From: Bacteroidota bacterium
GTDB lineage: Bacteria > Bacteroidota > Bacteroidia > Bacteroidales > JAAUTT01
Direction: 5' to 3'
Assembly (NCBI GenBank): GCA_021779665.1
Contig: JAJYAG010000006.1
Coordinates: 1-64,000, forward strand
Length of the DNA: 64,000 nt
Below, piece after piece: positions 1 through 7,607 of this stretch. The stretch's first letter is position 1; the number at the start of each line of letters is the position of its first letter. The notes under the pieces were generated by a model that was not told the origin of the DNA, did not search any database, and was given only the letters and a program-made list of their open reading frames with translations. Both the position numbers and the translations under genes were made by a program.

Positions 1-817
1 TCATTACTTCATCCACCACAAACTTTATAGCATCCTCGTCCTTACCACTCTTTATGATGCGTACTATTTTACGTTTCAATTTTGGAGAACAATGATTGAG
101 GGTATAAATTAATGGCAGGGTAATTTTCTTATCTTCAATATCGTGCCCGCGGGGTTTTCCAATATCGGAAAGACTGTAATCGAGTAAATCGTCCTTTATC
201 TGAAAGGCAATACCGACTTTTTCGCCAAAAGAATACATTCTGTCCACATACTCCTGGTCCTTAAAGGTCGACGAGGCACCCGCGGCACATGCGGCAGCAA
301 AAAAAGCTGCAGTCTTAGCCCTGATGATTTCGAAATAGATATTTTCGTCGAGGTTTAATTTGAACGATTTGCGTAACTGAAGAATCTCGCCTTCAATTAT
401 CTGTCCGATAGCTCCTGCATAAATCTCAAGGATTTTATGATCGTTATTTGTAAGGGTAACCAGTAAAGCATTCAGACTCAGAATGTCGCCGCCCAGAACA
501 GCTGGCTTGCTTCGCCAGAGAGCATTGATGGAAAAATCGCCACGCCGCACCATGGATTCGTCTACAACATCATCGTGGATCAGAGAGGCTGTGTGCAGAA
601 GTTCAACAACCAGCGCTGCACGGTAGCTTTGTTCGGTTACAGCACCACCCAGTTTGGAGCTTAACAGCGCAAACATAGGCCGAATTTGCTTCCCTTTATT
701 TTTGAGAATATAACTAAACATTCCCTGCAAAATGGGAAGAGGTGTTTTTAGCGCATCTGCAAAAAAATCCTCAAAATATGTAAGCTCCGATTTAAGAACC
801 TCCCTGGCTAATAACAT
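1..817 (-). CDS. polyprenyl diphosphate synthase (partial, 3' end cut by window)
   Basis: Reading leftwards from an ATG at 817, the frame stays open for 272 codons to the window edge, so the C-terminus is missing. The translation carries both aspartate-rich motifs of trans-isoprenyl diphosphate synthases: HDDVVDES in the first third and KDDLLDYS near the end, with the GGDILSLNA and EGEILQL stretches between them expected of the family. These bind Mg-diphosphate of the allylic substrate and isopentenyl diphosphate. The family makes long-chain polyprenyl diphosphate, in Bacteroidota usually the menaquinone side chain (IspB/HepT type). The chain length cannot be read from the sequence. A short/medium-chain synthase is the main alternative. 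Confidence 0.9.
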   Translation of the reverse strand, partial: MLLAREVLKSELTYFEDFFADALKTPLPILQGMFSYILKNKGKQIRPMFALLSSKLGGAVTEQSYRAALVVELLHTASLIHDDVVDESMVRRGDFSINALWRSKPAVLGGDILSLNALLVTLTNNDHKILEIYAGAIGQIIEGEILQLRKSFKLNLDENIYFEIIRAKTAAFFAAACAAGASSTFKDQEYVDRMYSFGEKVGIAFQIKDDLLDYSLSDIGKPRGHDIEDKKITLPLIYTLNHCSPKLKRKIVRIIKSGKDEDAIKFVVDEVM

Positions 818-950
818 AAACAGTTAATCTTCTAGAATCACCCTTCAAATCATTTGATCGCTAAAATAGATGGAATAAATCAGAATAAAAAATTACTTCT
901 GCTTATAGAAATAAAAACTTGCAGGAGTTCAATACCACAATAAATTGAAT

Positions 951-1256
951 TTAATCCTTCCGGCGCTTCCATCTTCCCTTACCACTTAAAAATCCCCAAC
1001 CGCCACTACCTAAAAGGAAACCAAGGGCATACCCAACGCCATTATTATTCTGAGCATACACAGTCACATCGTCGTAAATGAGCATTCCAACCAGGTCGAA
1101 AGGCGCTATAAAACCATGCCACAGTCCGCCAAAAAAGCCATAAGTATAGCCTTTCAGACATTGATCAACCGGCTCTTTATCGGCACATGATGAAAACAGA
1201 ACCACAGCCACGATAAATAAGAATGTAAGTTTAAGAACAGATGCATATTTTTTCAT
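951..1256 (-). CDS. small lipoprotein of unknown function
   Basis: 101 residues. The N-terminus is a hydrophobic signal ending in a lipobox (LFSSC, Cys24), so the mature protein is probably lipid-anchored in the envelope. The remainder is rich in Gly, Phe and Trp, with two short hydrophobic stretches (GFFGGLWHGFIAPFDLVGMLIY and the GVGYALGFLLGSGGWGFL area) and a basic tail KGRWKRRKD. I do not recognise a named family. It sits alone between the polyprenyl synthase and the epimerase gene, on the same strand. Confidence 0.7.
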   Translation of the reverse strand: MKKYASVLKLTFLFIVAVVLFSSCADKEPVDQCLKGYTYGFFGGLWHGFIAPFDLVGMLIYDDVTVYAQNNNGVGYALGFLLGSGGWGFLSGKGRWKRRKD

Positions 1257-1330
1257 ACGAAGGGATTTTGGGGTTCATTGATATTTAAAAACTTATTAAA
1301 AGTAATAAAATTTCAGTTCAGCCTTAACAA

Positions 1331-2521
1331 CTACTCTCCGTTTACCCTGCGCATGATTTCAAGGCACATGCGGGAATTATGATAAGGGCACTTCCACTGT
1401 CCTACTTTATCGTAAGAGAGAATCGGCTTTGTCTCTTCATCGACCCTGTAAAACCACTCACCATAAATATTGTCAATCTGAAATTTCTTAATAAAATCCC
1501 AGAATCCGAAGGCTGCATCAAGATATTTTTTATCATGACTGATTTCGTAAGCATTTACGCAACCGACAACACCTTCCGCCATTGTCCACCATTCGCGTTC
1601 GGTTTCGTTTCCCATATCGGGAATATAGTCGGCATAAAGTCCTCCCATAGAATCAACACCCAGCAGTGCTGCATCAGTCATCTTAATTGCAACTTCCTTC
1701 ACATTTTCAAGCATCTGCGGATTGTCAATTTTCTCTGCTGCTTCCTGCAGCAGCCATGCACCTTCCACATCGTGTCCATAGGAAAGTTTACCCGAAACCA
1801 CTTTCCAGTCGGTTTCCATAAACATATTAAAATGTCCGGTCTCCTGATTGACAATGTGCTTTAAGAAAACTTCTATCAGATGCTCAATTTTATTGCGAAG
1901 TTCAGCATCGGGCCAAATATCATAGAGTGTTGAATATGCTTCGAGTACATGAAGATGGGTGTTCATCGTTTTTTCGACATTCATATCCTTGTCGCTCAGA
2001 CGCTGGTCGTCAATTATATTCCAGTCGCGCTGAAAAGCTTCGAAATATCCTTTATAATTCTGGTCAAATGCCCGCTCTTCTATCACCTTGTATAGATCTA
2101 TTGCTGATTTTAAACTATCCTTATTCCCTGAAGCTTTGTAATATTCAGCAAAGCCATACATGGTAAAGGCAAGTGCATAAATCTGCTTATGGGTATCGAC
2201 AGGTTTACCGGTATAATCGAGCAGCCAGTATACGCCTCCGTATGTCTTATCCACAAAATTATCCTGAATATACTGATATGCCCTTGTAGCAATGGGCTTC
2301 AGATCGGGCGACTTAAGCACGTTATAGGCTGCCGAGAAGGTCCAGAGAATGCGGGCATTCAGAACACTGCCCTTGTTAGCAGTAATATCCACAATATTTT
2401 CGTTGTTCACACGGCCAAAAAATCCGCCATTCATATTGTCGACAGTATATTTTGTCCAGTAAGGAAGAATATTATTCTCCAGTTCTGTACGCAATTCTTT
2501 TTTAAGTTGTAATAAATCCAT
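1331..2521 (-). CDS. AGE-family epimerase (cellobiose 2-epimerase-like)
   Basis: 396 residues from the ATG at 2521; an upstream in-frame ATG would add 13 residues that do not look like the family. The protein matches the (alpha/alpha)6-barrel AGE/cellobiose 2-epimerase family over its whole length: MNGGFFGRV near the N-terminus, NTHLHVLEAY in the middle, SYGHDVEGAWLL, WWTMAEG, and the C-terminal KVGQWKCPYHNSRMCLE block. The conserved histidines in these blocks are the catalytic residues of the family, and there is no signal peptide, so it acts in the cytoplasm. Cellobiose 2-epimerase converts cellobiose or mannobiose at C2 of the reducing sugar; N-acylglucosamine epimerase is the alternative. 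It lies 60 bases after mtnA on the same strand. Confidence 0.85.
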   Translation of the reverse strand: MDLLQLKKELRTELENNILPYWTKYTVDNMNGGFFGRVNNENIVDITANKGSVLNARILWTFSAAYNVLKSPDLKPIATRAYQYIQDNFVDKTYGGVYWLLDYTGKPVDTHKQIYALAFTMYGFAEYYKASGNKDSLKSAIDLYKVIEERAFDQNYKGYFEAFQRDWNIIDDQRLSDKDMNVEKTMNTHLHVLEAYSTLYDIWPDAELRNKIEHLIEVFLKHIVNQETGHFNMFMETDWKVVSGKLSYGHDVEGAWLLQEAAEKIDNPQMLENVKEVAIKMTDAALLGVDSMGGLYADYIPDMGNETEREWWTMAEGVVGCVNAYEISHDKKYLDAAFGFWDFIKKFQIDNIYGEWFYRVDEETKPILSYDKVGQWKCPYHNSRMCLEIMRRVNGE

Positions 2522-2581
2522 AATAAGGGTCAATAATTTTGGCAGTTGCTTAAACAACAAAAATAATAAGAAAGAAGATAT

Positions 2582-3670
2582 TTACTGATTCTTTTCGGGA
2601 AACAAGCCCAGGATACTTTCCCTGCTGGCACGGCAAATCCCTCTTTCGGTGATCAGGCCTGTGACTAGCCGGGCAGGAGTTACGTCAAAGCCGTAGTTCA
2701 GGGCAGGACTGTTTTCGGGTAAAGTATCAACAGTGCGCACCACAGAACCATCACGACCGTCGACAAACCGCACTTCATCAGCACCGCGCTCCTCCACAGG
2801 AATCTGTTTTACGCCGTCGGTTAAACTCCAATCGAATGTTGAGGAAGGCAGCGCTACATAAAAAGGCACGTTGTTATCTTGAGCAGCAAGGGCTTTGAGA
2901 TAGGTTCCAATTTTATTGGCTACATCGCCTGTTACAGTGGTGCGATCACTTCCTACAATCACCATGTCAACCATTCCGTGCTGCATCAGGTGGCCACCTG
3001 TATTATCGGCAATTACGGTATGCGGCACTCCGTGCTTCCCAAGTTCCCAGGCGGTTAACCGTGCTCCCTGGTTGCGGGGACGGGTTTCGTCCACCCAAAC
3101 ATGAACGTTAATTCCCCGGTCGTGAGCAAAGTAAATGGGAGCAGTAGCTGTACCGTAATCGATACATGCAAGCCATCCGGCATTGCAGTGGGTAAGGACG
3201 TGAACAGTTTCACCCTTTTTAGCACGACTGATTTCCTGTATAAGTTCAACTCCAAACTCGCCAATCTTGCGGCAGTTCTCAAGTTCTTCCGAAATAATTA
3301 CAAGAGATTCATCCAGGGCAGCCTTAACCTTTTCCTCGTAAGTAAAAGCAGCCTCGGTTTTCTTCAAAACCCTGGTAACACAAAATTCGAGATTAATTGC
3401 AGTAGGACGAGAAGATATCAGGTAATCCGCTGCTTTATGAACATCGTTTTTATAAACAGCTGCCAGATACATTCCCAAGGCGCCGGCAGCGCCAATCAGC
3501 GGAGCACCGCGGAGATGCATATCACGGATGGCAGTATACATTTCCTCAACGGAAGAAATATCTTCGATTACAAAACGAAATGGCAGAAAGCGCTGATCGA
3601 TGATCTGAACTACTTTACTATCGTCAGGCTTCAGCCAGATGGTGTGATAAATTTTATCGTCTACCCTCAA
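2582..3670 (-). CDS. mtnA: methylthioribose-1-phosphate isomerase
   Basis: 362 residues, normal length for MtnA (eIF2B-like fold). Recognisable motifs in order are RGAPLIGAAGALG, THCNAGWLA with the active-site cysteine, DETRPRNQGARLTAWEL, and IVGSDRTTVTGDVANKIGTY with the catalytic aspartate. The enzyme isomerises 5-methylthioribose 1-phosphate to the ribulose form in methionine salvage. The start is only 2 bases after the plsC stop, so the two are almost certainly co-transcribed. No other salvage gene (mtnK, mtnB, mtnC, mtnD) is in the window, so the pathway may be dispersed, or the enzyme may serve an alternative use such as 5-deoxyribose 1-phosphate disposal. Confidence 0.93.
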   Translation of the reverse strand: MRVDDKIYHTIWLKPDDSKVVQIIDQRFLPFRFVIEDISSVEEMYTAIRDMHLRGAPLIGAAGALGMYLAAVYKNDVHKAADYLISSRPTAINLEFCVTRVLKKTEAAFTYEEKVKAALDESLVIISEELENCRKIGEFGVELIQEISRAKKGETVHVLTHCNAGWLACIDYGTATAPIYFAHDRGINVHVWVDETRPRNQGARLTAWELGKHGVPHTVIADNTGGHLMQHGMVDMVIVGSDRTTVTGDVANKIGTYLKALAAQDNNVPFYVALPSSTFDWSLTDGVKQIPVEERGADEVRFVDGRDGSVVRTVDTLPENSPALNYGFDVTPARLVTGLITERGICRASRESILGLFPEKNQ

Positions 3671-3672
3671 GG

Positions 3673-4404
3673 TTAGGATTGATTAAGCCGGTTTTCGATA
3701 ATATCGTGAACATGATTCACATCAGCCTGCATCTCTTCCTTGGAAGAAGACTTCAGCTCATAAGGAGGCTGAATGTGCAGGTAAATATGGCCAGGTTTGA
3801 TGATTCTTGTTCCAGGCCGCATAATATCGAACGCACCTTTGATGGCCACGGGAACAACCGGCAAACCAATTTCCTGAGCAGTTATAAAGGCGCCGCGTTT
3901 AAATGCACTCATTTTACCGGTGCGTGTGCGGCTTCCTTCCGGGAAAAACACCACCGAGGTTCCATTTTGAAGATTTTTCTGAGCTATTTTAAGTGTTTCA
4001 GCAGCTTTTAAAGGGTTTGAACGGTCCACAGAAATATGTCCCACCAGCTTGCATGCCTGACCCAGAAAAGGGATACGGAAAAGTTCCTTTTTCATCATCC
4101 AGCGGATATCCCGACCTAAAAAGCCGTACATGGAATAAATATCGAAAGAGCTGGAGTGGTTAGCCACAAAAACATACGACTGCGACTTCGATAAATACTC
4201 CTTGCCGGTAACCGTAACCCGCACAAATGTCAACACACAGGTTCCTGCAGCCCATACCCTTCCCCAAAAACTCCCGGCACGCTGTCCGAATAAAAGAGCA
4301 AAAACCATAGCCAGCGTGGCGCCAATCACCATCCACGAAATTGCCAGCGGGAAATATAAAGTATAGAAATAAATGGCAAAAAGAAAATTAGAAACAGACT
4401 TCAT
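3673..4404 (-). CDS. plsC: 1-acyl-sn-glycerol-3-phosphate acyltransferase
   Basis: 243 residues with one or two N-terminal membrane segments (about residues 8-45). The acyltransferase motifs are clear: NHSSSFD (the HX4D catalytic motif), and FFPEGSRTRTGKM (substrate-binding block III), followed by LPVVPVAIKGAFDIM (block IV). It acylates lysophosphatidic acid to phosphatidic acid at the inner membrane. It is the first gene of a minus-strand run with mtnA 2 bases downstream. Two further acyltransferase-fold genes lie at 17483 and 20003, so the one that serves general phospholipid synthesis cannot be decided from the sequence alone. Confidence 0.88.
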   Translation of the reverse strand: MKSVSNFLFAIYFYTLYFPLAISWMVIGATLAMVFALLFGQRAGSFWGRVWAAGTCVLTFVRVTVTGKEYLSKSQSYVFVANHSSSFDIYSMYGFLGRDIRWMMKKELFRIPFLGQACKLVGHISVDRSNPLKAAETLKIAQKNLQNGTSVVFFPEGSRTRTGKMSAFKRGAFITAQEIGLPVVPVAIKGAFDIMRPGTRIIKPGHIYLHIQPPYELKSSSKEEMQADVNHVHDIIENRLNQS

Positions 4405-4778
4405 AGCAGCAAAATTCGAAAAGACAAATATAATAATTTAGGATTTGGGAAGAGTGTGATAGCAAATTTGCCGACGAAAAGGATTTCAATGGAAATGCTG
4501 ATTGGCATAACAATCTTAAGGGAACACTGTTATAATATTTTAAGGTATTGAATTAGGAAAATATAACCGATAAAGAACTTGATGGACTTCTAATGCTGCA
4601 GGACTCTTGGCGTAAAGGCAGCTACACCTGATTTTCATATTTCGTTCGCTATAAAACTCCATCAAAATATCACGTCAACTTGAGTAGCGATGCCACTGAA
4701 ACAGATGGGCGAAGGAAAACTTTCGCCCATCTGCTTCAAATATTGACCATCTTAAAGGAATATGGTTATTGGTGATAT
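4405..4778. other. intergenic stretch with possible decayed coding fragments
   Basis: No convincing intact gene. Two short open stretches on the plus strand (around 4475-4535 and 4566-4629) translate into protein-like sequence, the second reading ITDKELDGLLMLQDSWRKGS before a stop, which could be remnants of a lost gene. The right part holds a perfect-looking hairpin (4702-4733). The AT-rich accessory region begins here. Confidence 0.35.
4702..4733 (-). terminator. hairpin downstream of the nuclease gene
   Basis: The sequence CAGATGGGCGAAG is followed after a short A-rich loop by CTTTCGCCCATCTG, giving a stem of about 13 pairs. It lies about 46 bases past the stop of the minus-strand nuclease gene. 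On the minus strand only TTTC follows, so it is a hairpin terminator without a long T tract. Confidence 0.55.
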
Positions 4779-5852
4779 TTAATCATAGTGACTTACTGAA
4801 GCTAAAAGCTGATCCGCAAACTTATAAATATCATCTAAACAAGATATTTCTAGCTTGGTTTCATTCTTTTCAGGATCAAAAACGCCCAGGTACTTCTTTC
4901 CTCCATTAAACCACAATCTGGCTAATGGTTTGCGATTATTATCATCCAGCAGCACACCAAAATAGGATTTGGTGTCCCTGCCAATAATCCGTGATACTTG
5001 AAATTTCTGTCGAAGAACAGACTTGATAATTAAAAAACCTTCCTGCTCTTCTGATGTAGTTTCTATGCCATCTGGTTTTACATCTTGTCCATTCTGAAGA
5101 GCTTCAGAAACTTTGGCTGCCTCCATCTGATCAGCAGCTTTTTCCTGATTCAATGCCGTCTTCAAGCGTTCACTGATGATATCGGAAATTAAAATGTTAA
5201 TTGATTTTTTAACTATTTCAGTAAATTGAGTCATAACACTTTCAGTAGCTCTACCATCGTAAACCTGACTAACGAAAAACTTAACAAAACCAGGCGTGGG
5301 AGATTTAAATTCTGAACTCAAAATCTTTTTAATTGAATTTGAATATTTAAGTTCACTTGCCGTATTTACGATATTGTCAATGTCAAAATATGATTTGTGG
5401 AATTTTTGAACCTCGACGAGTTCAGTATCCTTAACTTCAGTGATATTAAATTCAAGAAATGGATTTTCATCCATTTTATTCTTTTCAACTAAATCAGTAT
5501 AAAAACGATAAATTAAACCATTGGTCAATAACCCGAATTTAGCTTTAGTTGTATGAAAATACCTAAAGAGCTGGGAATTATGGGGATCCAAACTTTCTTT
5601 ATGATGCTTACATTCAATCAGAATAATAGGATTACCATCTTTCATTATTGCATAATCTACCTTTTCTCCTTTTTTAATACCAATATCCGCAATAAATTCC
5701 GGGTTCACTTCAAAAGGATTAAAAACATCGTAACCTAATATTTGAATAAAAGGCATAATTAAAGAAGTTTTGGTGGCTTCTTCCGTGTTAATCTGAGGAA
5801 GCATTTTTTCAACTTTGGCTGCTAATTGCTGAATTTGGTCTTTAAAATCCAT
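4779..5852 (-). CDS. orphan HsdR-N-like PD-(D/E)XK nuclease
   Basis: 357 residues. The N-terminal 120 residues match the type I restriction enzyme R subunit N-terminal domain as found in free-standing proteins (COG4748-like): IMPFIQILGYDVFNPFEV, then VDYAIM and LIECKHH. The likely catalytic residues are E48, D66, E80 and K82 (ECK), with Gln94 in the following helix. The middle (about 125-230) is helical, and the C-terminal 100 residues form a separate domain of unknown role. There is no helicase domain and no hsdM or hsdS gene nearby, so it is not a type I system. It is flanked by non-related genes and is AT-rich, suggesting transfer. A role in degrading foreign DNA is inference. Confidence 0.72.
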   Translation of the reverse strand: MDFKDQIQQLAAKVEKMLPQINTEEATKTSLIMPFIQILGYDVFNPFEVNPEFIADIGIKKGEKVDYAIMKDGNPIILIECKHHKESLDPHNSQLFRYFHTTKAKFGLLTNGLIYRFYTDLVEKNKMDENPFLEFNITEVKDTELVEVQKFHKSYFDIDNIVNTASELKYSNSIKKILSSEFKSPTPGFVKFFVSQVYDGRATESVMTQFTEIVKKSINILISDIISERLKTALNQEKAADQMEAAKVSEALQNGQDVKPDGIETTSEEQEGFLIIKSVLRQKFQVSRIIGRDTKSYFGVLLDDNNRKPLARLWFNGGKKYLGVFDPEKNETKLEISCLDDIYKFADQLLASVSHYD

Positions 5853-6153
5853 GGTTTTGAGATTAGTTAAAAATTGGAAATCTTAATACCCCAATTTATA
5901 ATATTTTGAATTAAATAAAAAGGATAGATGATCATTCGTAAAAACCCTTTTTCAAATTAATTCTCGCATTTTGATTGCCTCTTTTGGTGCGTGTTTGTTA
6001 AGAAAGGCGCGGATTAAACATCTGCGCCAGTATCTCAACCTAATATCCGGGCTAATGGGTGGTAAGCTTAAAACATAAAAAAAAGAGAATGCCGTAATTT
6101 ACAACATTCTCTCTTCTTAAATATGGTCTATCGACTAAAAGCTATCGACTATA
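5853..6153. other. intergenic stretch with two hairpins
   Basis: 301 bases without a gene. It contains a hairpin GGCGCGGAT/ATCTGCGCC (6007-6028) with a five-base loop and no T tract, the galM terminator (6076-6112), and next to the galM stop a short direct repeat of CTATCGACTA (about 6127-6150). The right-hand end of the nuclease promoter should also lie in the part nearest 5853. Confidence 0.5.
6076..6112 (-). terminator. Rho-independent terminator of galM
   Basis: On the minus strand AGAGAATG, a 13-base loop and CATTCTCT are followed directly by a run of eight T. It lies about 40 bases after the galM stop codon. Confidence 0.8.
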
Positions 6154-7287
6154 TTACTTCTTCACTCCAAACTTATAGGTTGTAAGCTGGTAATATTTTT
6201 CACCCGGGCGTAAAACCACAGTCGGGAAATTTGGCTGATTGGGCGAATTGGGATAATGCTGTGCTTCGAGGCAGAAACCCCAGTTCTTGTTATAAACGGC
6301 ATTGTTATGTCCGGTAAGTGTTCCGTCGAGGAAGTTGCCGGTATAGAACTGAACGCCTGGTTCGGTTGAATACATCTCAAGAACACGACCTGAAGTGGTA
6401 TCGGTTACTTCGGCAACCTTGCCATAAGTTCCTTTGGCTTTGGATAAAACAAAGTTATGATCGTAACCGCCAGTCACCTGGGCTATACGTTCACCAACGG
6501 TATGAGGGTTTTTGAAATCGAATGCGGTGCCGGCAAGACTTTCAATTTTACCTGTTGGTATAAGTTCGGCGTTAACCGGAGTAATGGAATCAGCATAGAT
6601 CACAACATTGTGATTCAGGATACTTTCTTTGCCGCCACTAAGGTTGAAATAGCTGTGGTTGGTAAGGTTGATCACAGTGGCTTTATCAGTTTCGGCACTG
6701 TAATATATTTTGAGTTCATTCTTATCGTTCAGCACATAAGTAACAGTCGATTTGAGCGTTCCGGGAAAGCCTTCTTCCATATCGGCACTGGTATAAGTAA
6801 GCTGCAGGGCAACACTGTCCTTTCCGGGAACTTCAGTAGCTTCCCAGATTTTCTTATCGAAGCCAACCAGACCCCCATGAAGGGTATTCTTTCCGTCGTT
6901 GGCAGCCAGCTTAAATTCTTTACCTTCTAGTTTGAATTTAGCTCCGCCAATACGGTTGGCATAACGGCCAACCAAAGCGCCGAAGAATGGATGTTTGGCA
7001 GTGTAACCGCCGATGCTGTCGAAACCAAGTACAATGTTTGCAAGGCTGTCATTTTTGTCTTTTGCATTGATGGTAGTTATTATACCACCATAATTGGTGA
7101 TTTTAACGGTAAGGCCATTTTTATTTTTCAGGGCGTAGAGAGATACATCCTGGTCGCCGGCTTTACCCCAGCTTTCTTTGGTGATGGAGAGACTATCGGG
7201 TTTTTGTTCTGTTGCTTCCTGTTTCCCGCTTTTGCAGGAGGTGAAGCCAATTAAAGCAATAATGAAAAGGGTGATCAGTTTGTTCAT
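6154..7287 (-). CDS. galM: aldose 1-epimerase (galactose mutarotase), lipoprotein
   Basis: 377 residues from the ATG at 7287; the longer open frame upstream codes for an unlikely leader. This start gives a lipoprotein signal, MNKLITLFIIALIGFTSC, so the enzyme is probably anchored in the envelope, as is common for Bacteroidota mutarotases. Family motifs include NRIGGAKF, NDGKNTLHGG, LTNHSYFNLSG with the catalytic histidine, YDHNFVL, and GFCLEAQHYPNSPNQPNFP with the catalytic glutamate. It interconverts alpha and beta anomers of galactose or glucose. The gene stands alone between the orphan nuclease and the protease/ATPase pair, with its own terminator. Confidence 0.93.
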   Translation of the reverse strand: MNKLITLFIIALIGFTSCKSGKQEATEQKPDSLSITKESWGKAGDQDVSLYALKNKNGLTVKITNYGGIITTINAKDKNDSLANIVLGFDSIGGYTAKHPFFGALVGRYANRIGGAKFKLEGKEFKLAANDGKNTLHGGLVGFDKKIWEATEVPGKDSVALQLTYTSADMEEGFPGTLKSTVTYVLNDKNELKIYYSAETDKATVINLTNHSYFNLSGGKESILNHNVVIYADSITPVNAELIPTGKIESLAGTAFDFKNPHTVGERIAQVTGGYDHNFVLSKAKGTYGKVAEVTDTTSGRVLEMYSTEPGVQFYTGNFLDGTLTGHNNAVYNKNWGFCLEAQHYPNSPNQPNFPTVVLRPGEKYYQLTTYKFGVKK

Positions 7288-7382
7288 ATAAATCGGGTTT
7301 AGATTAAAAAAATAAAGGTATAAAAAACAATTATTGAATTGGGTGCATAATGAATAAAAAGGGAATAGTTTTGTCTCAGGCA

Positions 7383-7461
7383 AGTCCACAGTCCTCAGAC
7401 GACAGCCAATACAAACTTTGAAAAACCGGGATCATTGATCAAAGCTTTATTGGCTGTGGAC
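7383..7461. repeat. nested inverted repeat in the galM/protease intergenic region
   Basis: ACAGCCAATACAAACTTTGA (7402-7421) pairs imperfectly with TCAAAGCTTTATTGGCTGT (7439-7457). An outer pair, AGTCCACAG (7383-7391) and CTGTGGACT (7453-7461), overlaps the right arm so that two alternative stems are possible. The words AGTCCA(C/T)AG, GTCCTCAG and ACAGCCAAT recur at 50246-50334, and AGTCTGTGGACT-like sequence recurs near 49119-49134, so this is probably one copy of a dispersed intergenic element. Confidence 0.6.
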
Positions 7462-7607
7462 TGATGTCCTCAAATTAGCTACAGGGATCAGGAGGGTGCT
7501 AACTGGGAGTCTTTCCTTTAAGCATTTAAAAGAAAATAAAAATTTTACAGGTTAATTCTCTATATTAGCACTAACAAATCTTCTATCGCTAATTAAACCA
7601 GGAAAAT

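Noticed and set aside
2521-3673. SAM riboswitch upstream of mtnA
   Set aside because: Only two bases separate mtnA from plsC, so there is no leader to hold one.
4779-5852. complete type I restriction system
   Set aside because: No helicase domain in the protein and no hsdM or hsdS gene in the neighbourhood.
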